From: Hyposmocoma kahamanoa | Taxonomy: Eukaryota > Arthropoda > Insecta > Lepidoptera > Cosmopterigidae | Reading direction: 5' to 3' | Assembly (NCBI RefSeq): GCF_003589595.1 | Contig: NW_020653726.1 | Location: 15,426,521 to 15,490,520, forward strand | DNA: 64,000 bases | Shown here: one piece after another, positions 56,405-64,000 of the stretch | Position numbering within the stretch: the stretch's first letter is position 1 | Layout: each line of letters begins with the position of its first letter | Translations under genes and position numbers: made by a program | Notes under the pieces: generated by a model | Seen by the model: only the letters and a program-made list of their open reading frames with translations | Databases searched by the model: none | What the model was told of the DNA's origin: nothing

Positions 56405-57005
56405 AGTTACGACTTCAGAACAATAAATACAGTAGAAGTGCTTAGTTTGCGTAGTATGTGTGCCAACAGTTCGCCAAGTTCCGCAAATTTGAGCATAGTC
56501 CGCCATTTTCGCTTTGTACATACGTTGTATGGTTGTGGTCGTGTCAATTATATCAAGCAAAACTTCGAAAATCGTAGAACAATGCCTTAATTCGCTACTT
56601 TGGAGCGTAAAAATGATCGCCCTTGCAATGTTATCTGTAGTGGTGTTTCGTGTCATCATTTAGTCTTAGTTTCTTTAATTTTAATAAATTTTCTGTTTAT
56701 CGTAATTAATTTTGGAAACCTCATATGGCATATAGCAATATGGTCGCTTCTGTTTTGGTCGCTTGTTTTTTGGAGAACTAAATAAATCTCTATTTCGATA
56801 TGGAATAAAAATCAATATAAAATCAAAACGTCGTCACTTGCAATAATAGGTATTGATGGTATTAAACTTTCAACGATATGTCAACAGGGTAAAGTTTCCA
56901 GACACCAGTTATATCTTTTTAAATTTGGAAACCAATCATTATCAAGATTTCATAGTATTTCAAATTATGAAAAAAACTCACACAAGTTTTGGCGATAGCG
57001 GTTCT
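56405..57005 (-). repeat. M2 interspersed repeat, copy 3, adjoining a transposase relic
   Basis: In reverse complement it is collinear with 15735-16265: CGCTATCGCCAAAACTTG, GAAATCTTGATAATGATTGG, GACGTTTTGATTTTATATTG, AAGCGAAAATGGCGGACTAT, AGCACTTCTACTGTATTTAT. The transposase pseudogene starts about 40 bp to its right. Confidence 0.6.
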
Positions 57006-57046
57006 GATAGTAATCGAGGCTGAAGGCGCTTCCGTTATTAAGTTTT

Positions 57047-57900
57047 TTAATTTTGTTTGCCTAGGTGAGATTCTAAATGTTTGAAACCCCTGTCGGCTAA
57101 GACAGTACAGTTTTCTGGCACCGTTTCTAAAAACCCACTTTGCGCCACTAAGTTGATGTCCGATATGCGACCACCATAACCTTCGTATACGAAATTTATA
57201 AAGCCATCAGGAGTTGAACTTATAAGATATTTAATAGTGTTGCAATTTTTATATTGAGACCAAGTCAACGATTGTTCTGTTGGCTTCTTAGGTTTTTCGA
57301 TTTCTATTTCAAAGCAGACAATAAATGATTGAACTTCAGCATAAGCAGCGTTTGTCCTAAACACCAATGGTAAATTTTTTTTTGTATCAATTACTTGTGG
57401 CCAGAAGGTAAATTGATTGAAAAATGCCTGGAGAATGGGTAAAATTCGGTTATATATGCGCCATAATGTAACTTTTGATATTTCAAAAGTATCACCAATT
57501 TTTTCGAATGTCTGAATGTTTTTCGAATCGTTATTTCTTATTTTAAATAGTGTTAATAAAATATGTAATGAACAAACACAACACTTTTTTATATTTATAT
57601 AGTTTTTTTTTGATAACCCTAAGTAAGTCATAGGCTTTTTCATAATTAAACTTAACATATACTGTCTTCCTGGTAATTGCTTTTTAAGTGAGGAAACATT
57701 CATTGAACTTTCAGATTCGATTCAAGGAGTCTGATAATCAGAAAAATGTTCTGCATCAAATTCTTGAAAGATCTTATTTAGATCCAAATAAATAGGTTTT
57801 TTCGTCTTCTTCAAAGGCTTGTCAGTTGCAATACAGCGGTCAGCTGTTTTTGGTTTAATTTAGACATGTTTATGTCGTGCTTCAGGTTGACACATAGTGC
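57047..57900 (-). pseudogene. IS5/PIF-type DDE transposase relic (DDE_Tnp_4-like)
   Basis: The minus-strand open part (57703-57047, 218 codons) shows HTH-like FEKIGDTFEISKVTLWRIYN, then LVFRTNAAYAEVQSFIVCFE and IEIEKPKKP, the family block TWSQYKNCNTIKYLISSTPD, GYGGRISDINLVAQSGFLE and VLADRGFKHLESHL. In this family the first catalytic Asp normally sits before C-x-E; here that codon is Val (GTC). The second Asp (LADRGF) is kept. The C-terminal third with the last acidic residue is missing. Upstream codons to about 57900 (DRCIATDKPLKKTKKPIYLD) continue with stops. Dead copy. Confidence 0.8.
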
Positions 57901-58091
57901 TTTTACCATTCAGTTCTGTTGTATGTCATGTGAAACTTATGCTAGCTATTTGTTCTGCTCCAGTATTTAATATTTCTCAATTTTGGAACCTCAGTCTTCA
58001 ATTTCCTATTAGCACTTTTTGATATTGATTCATTCTAATTTAATATGTCCTCGTCTAATTAAAAAAAAAAAAATACTAAATTGGTTAAACT

Positions 58092-58200
58092 GATTTTTAA
58101 CCGACTTGAAAAAAGGAGGAGGTTCTGAATTCGACTATTTTTTTTGTATGTATGTTACGTGATACGATTTTGATGATTGTTTTTTTGTTGAATTACATAG
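58092..58200 (+). mobile_element. M1 left-end fragment
   Basis: TTTTTAACCGACTTGAAAAA, GGAGGAGGTTCTGAATTCGA, CGATTTTGATGATTGTTTTT; then diverges. Confidence 0.65.
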
Positions 58201-58411
58201 CTATTAAAAATTAAATGAATGTAAAGTATTTGGGTACTTGAATTTAAATGATCTTCACATATATAGAATGATCCTTTCGAAACCTTCGATTTACCCACAG
58301 CAACACACCATTCCTTTTTATTATGGTCAGGAACGGGGAAAAATGTTTATCTGGTGAGGCCATAACTTTATTTTGACACTTGGGCACATATACAATAGGG
58401 TTTCGATTTTT

Positions 58412-58600
58412 TAACTGCCTCTGTGGCCGAACGGTTACCATGCCGGACTGCCACGCAGAGGTGCCAGGTTCGATTCCCGTGCCTACATTTATTTCTCTCG
58501 TGAGTTTGGGTGTAATTCGTGGTTGTCCATGGCACCCGCGACACAGGGTTTCCTTAGTGCGGGGCTATGTTGAGTGTGTGCGTTATTTATAAAAAAAAAA
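58412..58600 (+). mobile_element. SINE-B copy 7
   Basis: AACTGCCTCTGTGGCCGAAC, CCAGGTTCGATTCCCGTGCC, then a ~20-bp deletion and the normal body to GTGTGTGCGTTATTTATAAA. Confidence 0.85.
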
Positions 58601-59345
58601 TGATTAAAACTTAGTAGTCCTAAGACTTCATTCATTTCGGCTGCTGTAAACCATGAAAGGAAAACCAGGAGAAAATTTTCGAAAATTACTAAAAACTTGA
58701 AATCAATAATTATTTCAAAAGCAACGTCTCACTCTCACTGTCACAACTCTTAACTGTCAGCCGTTGACGTACGCACGTTCAAAAATCAAGTAATAAAAGA
58801 AAAAAATATAGCAAAGGAATTTAGTGTTTGAAATCCTTTGCCGTTTATTTTTGGCTACTTTTGTAAATATCACATAATTTAGTGAATAATAAGTTCTGAA
58901 AAAAAAAAAAATCGTGTTCAGGACAACCAAATCTCTAAATGGTTTCTTAATTGTTATACCATTATCAATTTGAAATGTTGTCAATTATGTAAATATTACA
59001 TATTTCAAAAAATGGACCTTGTGAAGTTTTCAAAAATATGTAATTGCGACACCATTTTAAAAAAGGTATACTTTTGTTTGAGAGAAAAATAAACAAACTA
59101 CAGTCAATGAAAAATATATAGTCCTGGTGTCATACATGTATCCATATCATTTTCGTAAATATTTATACAATGCATATTATATATTTACAATTGCATTAAA
59201 ATGTACACGATTAGGATTGTGATCACAATTATGTAACCACTTTTAACACATTGCATCGTTTTCAAAAATATATTTACACAATATAGTTGCAATATAATAT
59301 AAACATACAGCGCCAGTTATAAACCTTTTTATGTGTGATTTGCTA

Positions 59346-59346
59346 G

Positions 59347-59380
<34 letters not shown>

Positions 59381-59417
59381 CAGGATACATATATATATAT
59401 ATATATATATACACAGG

Positions 59418-59452
<35 letters not shown>

Positions 59453-59461
59453 AGATACATA
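59346..59461. repeat. TA microsatellite with CA(G/A)GATACA interruptions
   Basis: Runs of TA separated by CAGGATACA at about 59381 and 59414 and CAAGATACA at about 59451, a loose higher-order unit of 33-37 bp. Confidence 0.9.
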
Positions 59462-59786
59462 GATATAAAGATTATAAAAAAGTTATTTTCGAAAAAGTTC
59501 TTTTTATTTATTTATTTTACCTAAGAGAGTACAAACAGCTTATATTACAACATGATTATTTCTTCTTACAGTATTTTCATCTGTTTCTTCTTCCCTTAAC
59601 ATATTTAATAGTAAGAATTTGCGGGACATAGTACTTAAGCCGCGTGTTTATCGCTAGACGAATTGAACAGCACTGTGTCTTCACTATCCATAACGGCATT
59701 TTTTTAGTGGAAATAGGTAGGCGAGATTTCAATTCTCGCATCGCCTCGTCTCGTCTCTTCTCGCCGGTGGAAAAGCACTTTAAGAA

Positions 59787-59968
59787 TGGTGAAATTACAG
59801 GCACATAGGACTTGTCAACTTATGTCTCAGGGTGACGCGCGCAGTGGCAGTGCCCCTCAGATCTTTGCGACTCAAAGCTCTGAGTGGCACTGCACCTGTT
59901 ATGGACAGGTGTGTAGCTTACCATCAGGCGCACTTGTTCGTCCCGTCACTTGATATAATTTAAAAAAA
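59787..59968 (+). mobile_element. SINE-A copy (5' truncated)
   Basis: GTGAAATTACAGGCACATAG to TCACTTGATATAATTTAAAA. Confidence 0.85.
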
Positions 59969-60010
59969 AGTTATTTACTTAATACAGAAGCGAGAAGTGT
60001 TTAAATAAAT

Positions 60011-60189
60011 AATAAATAAATGAATAACGCACACACTCAACATAGCCCCGCACTAGGGAAACCCTGTGTCGCGGGTGCCATGGACACACACATAGACAAC
60101 CACAAATTACACCCAAACTCACGAGAGAAATAATTGTAGGCCATACAGCTATTTCTCACGGCACGTAACCGTTCGGCCACGGAGGCAGT
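60011..60189 (-). mobile_element. SINE-B copy 8 (B-box region deleted)
   Basis: Body and A-box (GGCCGAACGGTTAC in reverse) are present, but the GGTTCGATTCC segment is missing: CATACAGCTATTTCTCACGG runs straight into CACGTAACCGTTCGG. Confidence 0.8.
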
Positions 60190-60368
60190 TTGGGTGAATA
60201 CTTGTAAAAGTGCTAGGTGAGTTACTACTGCTTTAACTATTCTGTTGCTGTTTAAAATGCAAATCATAAAAGAAAACAATATTCCACGCTATTCTACAGT
60301 ATACTGTCCACAACTGAGTCACAAAGGCCTCTCTCATATAAACATACTTTACCGTTTTATGATGAAAC

Positions 60369-60505
60369 GACAATCTAAAACTCGGGCTTGACATTTTGGG
60401 AAATTGACCTTTTGATATTGAACACTTTACGACCTCGGCCAATGGAAAAATGGACGTTATGGGACAGTAGACATTTTGTAACTGTGGACATTTTAAGATA
60501 CTGAA
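60369..60505 (-). repeat. Degenerate 16-17 bp periodic motif, locus 3
   Basis: GACATTTTG-type phrases: TGACATTTTGGG at 60389, TGACCTTTTGAT at 60405, GGACGTTATGGG at 60452, AGACATTTTGTA at 60469, GGACATTTTAAG at 60486. Intervals are 16-17 bases, with weaker units between 60406 and 60453. It matches locus 1 in reverse complement (CAAAATG(A/T)C). Confidence 0.5.
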
Positions 60506-60570
60506 CAGTGTGCCAGTTTTCCTTTCTTACGACCGCTGTGGTCAAACTGTTTACACTGGGTTCCGGTGAG

Positions 60571-60712
60571 TAGGATCAATTTGAGAAATAGACTTTTCTA
60601 AATTACTTCTGGTTTAGGTGTTCTGGATAGTGCCCCGGAGTAAGTTCTGTTCCTCTGGTACTCATAGTACAGGGGATTAATTAGTTTGAGAGAGTGTGGT
60701 TGTCTGGATTAT
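60571..60712 (+). mobile_element. SINE-E copy 4 (5' truncated)
   Basis: GACTTTTCTAAATTACTTCT, GGTTTAGGTGTTCTGGATAG, TGGTACTCATAGTACAGGGG, GTTTGAGAGAGTGTGGTTGT. Confidence 0.65.
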
Positions 60713-60714
60713 TA

Positions 60715-60765
60715 TATTATACTATACTGTACTGTACTGTACTGTACTGTACTATATTATATTAA
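60715..60765. repeat. ACTGT pentamer microsatellite
   Basis: Five or six perfect ACTGT units (60725-60752) flanked by TATTA/ACTAT variants, at the end of the SINE-E copy. Confidence 0.9.
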
Positions 60766-60898
60766 TTCTGTGATAACGTTTTTGGTGGCACGAAATAATT
60801 ATAATAAATTACGACCATTCTCACGTTTGACAATCAATGGATAGAATTAAAACCAAGCAAGCTATGTCATACTATTTTTTAATAAGTAATATACCCAT

Positions 60899-61112
60899 TT
60901 TGACCGACTTCAAAAAAGGAGGAGGTTCTCAATTCGACTGTATATTTTTTGTGTGTATGTTACGCGAATACTCCGGTATTTGTGAATTGATTTTGATAAT
61001 TATTTTTTTGTTGGGAAGCGGATACTTCAGTATTGGCACATATTCAGGGTGCCAAACTAGGGGATGAATCTGTAACCGATGTAACCGATTCCAATAAAAC
61101 TTGGCAAATAGA
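60899..61112 (+). mobile_element. M1 short-TIR repeat, copy 9
   Basis: TTTTGACCGACTTCAAAAAA, GGAGGAGGTTCTCAATTCGA, GTTACGCGAATACTCCGGTA, TTCCAATAAAACTTGGCAAA. The middle is deleted and the right end is missing. Confidence 0.7.
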
Positions 61113-61369
61113 GTTATAATATACAATAGACTTCTCTTTGGTAAGTCTCTAAGCAATTTTGTTCATCATATACTTCCCTAAAATTCCGCTAGATGGTATT
61201 AACCCCTTTTATCTAATTTCTACATCGCGATGTTAAGATTTTCCCTATGCCCTGATAATGATGATTAATGATGACAACCTCGACTGAATTTTAATTATGT
61301 GATACTATCGATACGTTTCGAGGATTTATACGTAGTTCATGTAATAATACTTTTTGTAGTGTACAGTCG

Positions 61370-61438
61370 GTGCCCTAACTTAGGTATCCACTATTTTATA
61401 GCACTTAGTACAAATAGTGGATACCTAAGTGAGGGCAC
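61370..61438. repeat. Near-perfect hairpin, 27-bp arms, 15-nt loop
   Basis: GTGCCCTAACTTAGGTATCC followed by ACTATTT (61370-61396) pairs with 61412-61438, with one mismatch. Size and shape resemble a tiny palindromic MITE; a miRNA precursor is possible but unsupported. Confidence 0.75.
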
Positions 61439-61552
61439 TGGCCCTACTTTTAGTACAGCAGGTCACAGTTAACCTTGTAATTTATAACAAAGGACTTGGG
61501 TTGGGAGTTTTTACTCAATTTGGTGACGCCACCCATTCGTCAATGAACCGAG

Positions 61553-64000
61553 AATAATGAATGAATGAATGAATGAATATACTTTATTGCACAGATAAAC
61601 ACACGAACATAAACACATGTACAGATAAACATACGCACAACAGGCGGCCTTATTGCTAAGTAGCAATTTCTTCCAGGCAACCTTAGGATAGGAAAAGTAC
61701 TTAGAAGGGGGTGCAACCAAGATACAAGATACCACAGCGATAGATTGAGAAACAATATTAATAAAATATACTAATAATAAATATAGTATATAATATAAAT
61801 AAATATTAATAATAAACACAATAATATATCATTTTAAAGTAAATAAATAAAAAAAAAAAATACACAATGATATCAATGTAAATACATAAATAAATAATTA
61901 TAAAAATATTTACTTATTATATTATGATGAAGGATTATAATAACAACAGAACAAGGACATTAAAGGCAGAAAGGGAAAGAAGTCACTGCTCAAGGAAGTG
62001 CTCCTTGACACGTCGTTTGAAAGTATGTAAAGAGGGGGATCGTCGAATATTTTCAGGGAGAGAATTCCACAATCGGATAGCAGAAACAGTGAAAGAGTTA
62101 GAGAAAAAATCAGAAGAATGGGAGGGCATTTCTAAAGAAAGGGTTTGAGAGGAGCGAAGTGGACGGTCAAGAGTAGAAGCGTGAAAGACGAAACGTTCTT
62201 TGAGGTAAGGAGGAGCAAAGGTGTCGTAAAGAATTGAAAAAAGGAGGGAAAGGACGTGAAGGTCTCTACGACGGTGGATTGGTAGCCATTTAAGTTGTTT
62301 GCGAAACTGGGAAACATGGTCGAATTTCCGGAGTCCGAAAATAAAGCGTATGCACATGTTTTGGAGCCGTTCCAATTTATTAAGAAGAGTGACTGTCAAA
62401 TCAGGGTAGCAAACATCAGCATAGTCCAGTATCGGATGTAGGAGACTTTGAGCCAGGTTAATTTTGGTTTTAATTGGCAGGTAATTTCTTAATCTTCTCA
62501 GTGAGAAATGCGCATTAAACACCTTCCTGCTAACCTCAGCAACGTGCGGTTTCCATGAAAGAGATTTATCAAAAATAACCCCCAGATTCTTAACTGATTC
62601 CGAAATAGGAATCTGGACACCATCGAACATCACCGGTGGAAGCGAGCTATAATCGATTCTTGATGCAAACCACGGACTACCAATAACGATGCACTGAGTT
62701 TTGGACGGGTTAACCTTAAGTCCAAAAGACTGACTCCAGAGAAGTATAGAATTAAGGTCGTTATTGGTAGCATTGACAGCAGATGTTATATTACTAAGAG
62801 ACGACTGGGTGTAAATTTGCAGATCGTCCGCATAAAGATGATAGGAAGAAGTGATCGATTGAGTAATAGAATTGATAAAAATAGAAAATATGAGAGGAGA
62901 AAGAACGCCGCCCTGCGGGACGCCGGCAGAGGTGCCACACCACGTAGAGAAGGAATCATCAAAAAGTATCCGCTGTCGACGTCCACATAGGTAGCTCTGA
63001 AACCAATCAATAACTGCTGGAGATATGTTGAGAGAACGTAGTACTCCCAATAAAAGATCGAAGTCGACACCGTTGAATGCGTTGCTGAAGTCAAGGAGTG
63101 TTAAAATAGTGACTTGTTGTTTCTCCATGGCCGCACGGATGTCGTCAGTGATTTTAGTGAGTGCAGTAGTCGCACTATGACCGGTGCGGAAACCAGACTG
63201 GTAAGGATTGAAAAGGTTGTTACGATTTAGGAACTGAGTTAACTGATAGTGGACAAGCTTTTCTAGGACTTTGGACAGGAAAGGAAGAATTGATATGGGA
63301 CGGTAGTCCGACGACGTACTCGGCTTGGATTTTTTAGGGAGCGGAATGATGTAAGCATCTTTCCAAGCAGTGGGAAAAACACAGGTGGAAACAGATGAAT
63401 TAAGGATCTTAGTAATGACGGGAGTGAGGACATCAAGGAGAGGAACGATCATATTACGACTAATGCAATCACTACCAACAGCATTAGATGAAATAGCTAA
63501 AATGTTTCTCTCAACATCACAGTCAGTAAATTGATTAAGAACAAAAGAAGAATAATTAGAAGTAGGTAGTGACGATAGAAATTGCAAAGTTTTGTCTTTA
63601 ACTGAACAGTCTAAGACAGAAGTCGATGAAAAGTGATTGTTGAGCTGATCAAGGTTAAGATCATGAGAAGAAGTAACACAGCGAGATTTGCCAATTCCTA
63701 GTGATTTTAAGAATTTCCAGACTTTTGCCGGATTGCCATTTTCAACTTGACTGTGTATGTGTCGTCTCTGAGCATCCCTAATCATCGTGTTACAACGATT
63801 GCGTAACCGGTGATACCTCTCACGGTTGTCATCAGAGGACACAGCTTTGAATCTAGCCTTTGCCCGATTCTTCTTGTCCATGAAATCGCGAAGTTCTTTA
63901 CACAGCCAGGGCGCAGGGAGATGTTTAACACGAATTGGACGAACAGGAGCATGCACGTCATACAATTGAGTCAAATGTGATGTAAATAACTCAACCTGCT
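61553..64000 (-). mobile_element. CR1/L2-type LINE, 3' part, runs off the right edge
   Basis: The element is read leftwards. Its 3' end carries ATAAAGTATATTCATTCATT, i.e. a CATT microsatellite (plus-strand AATG, 61556-61578), not poly(A); this is typical of CR1/L2-like elements. The 3' untranslated region is about 430 bp. The 5' part (endonuclease) lies beyond the window. Confidence 0.85.
61983..64000 (-). CDS. LINE reverse transcriptase ORF2, intact frame, partial
   Basis: Open for over 670 codons with no internal stop; still open at the window edge (...QVELFTSHLTQLYDVHAPVR), so the true start is outside. Numbering from the Leu codon at 63974: linker, then KSKPSTSSDYRPISILPFLS near 217, LLDFSNAFNGVDFDLL near 293 (motif A Asp kept; the usual AFD is AFN), GVPQGGVLSPLIFSIFIN near 351, LYADDLQIY near 380 (both catalytic Asp), KVNPSKTQCIVIGS, ESVKNLGVIFDKSLSW, and the C-terminal RLWNSLPENIRRSPSLHTFK. 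It copies RNA at nicked chromosomal DNA. The motifs and 3' end suggest the CR1/L2 group; the clade is not proven. Frame integrity suggests a young insertion. Confidence 0.9.
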   Translation of the reverse strand, partial: QVELFTSHLTQLYDVHAPVRPIRVKHLPAPWLCKELRDFMDKKNRAKARFKAVSSDDNRERYHRLRNRCNTMIRDAQRRHIHSQVENGNPAKVWKFLKSLGIGKSRCVTSSHDLNLDQLNNHFSSTSVLDCSVKDKTLQFLSSLPTSNYSSFVLNQFTDCDVERNILAISSNAVGSDCISRNMIVPLLDVLTPVITKILNSSVSTCVFPTAWKDAYIIPLPKKSKPSTSSDYRPISILPFLSKVLEKLVHYQLTQFLNRNNLFNPYQSGFRTGHSATTALTKITDDIRAAMEKQQVTILTLLDFSNAFNGVDFDLLLGVLRSLNISPAVIDWFQSYLCGRRQRILFDDSFSTWCGTSAGVPQGGVLSPLIFSIFINSITQSITSSYHLYADDLQIYTQSSLSNITSAVNATNNDLNSILLWSQSFGLKVNPSKTQCIVIGSPWFASRIDYSSLPPVMFDGVQIPISESVKNLGVIFDKSLSWKPHVAEVSRKVFNAHFSLRRLRNYLPIKTKINLAQSLLHPILDYADVCYPDLTVTLLNKLERLQNMCIRFIFGLRKFDHVSQFRKQLKWLPIHRRRDLHVLSLLFSILYDTFAPPYLKERFVFHASTLDRPLRSSQTLSLEMPSHSSDFFSNSFTVSAIRLWNSLPENIRRSPSLHTFKRRVKEHFLEQ

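Larger units (their letters stand above)
53513..64000 (+). other. PLC-beta intron (to window edge, >10 kb)
   Basis: No further PLC exon was found. Listed repeats occupy much of it; 54301-55049, 55126-55717, 55934-56404, 58601-59345 and 61113-61369 show nothing recognisable. A 59690-59775 patch (CTCGCATCGCCTCGTCTCGT) may be the end of a DNA element. Confidence 0.6.

Noticed and set aside
59368..59631. Frame of alternating Tyr/Ile
   Set aside because: Translation of the TA microsatellite.

Overview
The window looks like moth or butterfly (Lepidoptera) genomic DNA. It is AT-rich, spliceosomal-intron DNA packed with short interspersed elements, non-LTR retrotransposon remnants and small DNA transposons of kinds I associate with lepidopteran genomes. 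The order-level call is inference from element types and the insect-like protein; nothing in the window names a species. A 400-base N gap lies at 44593-44992.

Only one host gene is supported. Five exons on the + strand (22410-22547, 39927-40060, 47221-47406, 51678-51869, 53330-53512) join in frame with consensus GT/AG junctions and encode about 277 consecutive residues of a phospholipase C beta. They cover the end of the PH domain, the EF-hand region and the start of the catalytic X domain, including the active-site [11 protein letters not shown] segment. The sequence fits the PLC-beta-1/3 class (Drosophila Plc21C) better than the norpA/PLC-beta-4 class. The first exons (N-terminus, start of PH) and all exons after ...LLAGCR (rest of X, Y, C2, C-terminal coiled coil) are not visible here, so the gene runs off both ends. 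The visible introns are about 17.4, 7.2, 4.3 and 1.5 kb, plus a last one of at least 10.5 kb.

The rest is transposable-element DNA. About 20 copies of one short family (called SINE-A here) occur in both orientations. Four tRNA-headed families (SINE-B, -C, -D, -E) are also present. A short-TIR family with AACCGACTTC ends (M1) occurs nine times, and two other repeat families (M2, M3) occur three and two times. Single elements carry diagnostic target-site duplications: an 8-bp CTTTGGAA repeat around a 759-bp hAT-like element, TTAA around a 212-bp element, and TAA around a 165-bp element. Seven degraded non-LTR retrotransposon pieces are present, plus one with a long intact reverse-transcriptase frame running off the right edge (61983-64000). 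A broken IS5/PIF-type transposase lies at 57047-57900.

Region by region: 1-22409 is repeat-dense DNA with nested insertions and no supported exon. 22410-53512 holds the PLC exons, two of which have transposons within about 30-65 bp of a splice site. 53513-64000 is repeat-filled intron or downstream DNA. I found no convincing new multi-gene system. The most unusual items are a degenerate motif repeating every 16-17 bp at three distant loci, SINE copies with twin-priming-like 5' inversions, a three-level nested insertion, and a minisatellite split by a retrotransposon.
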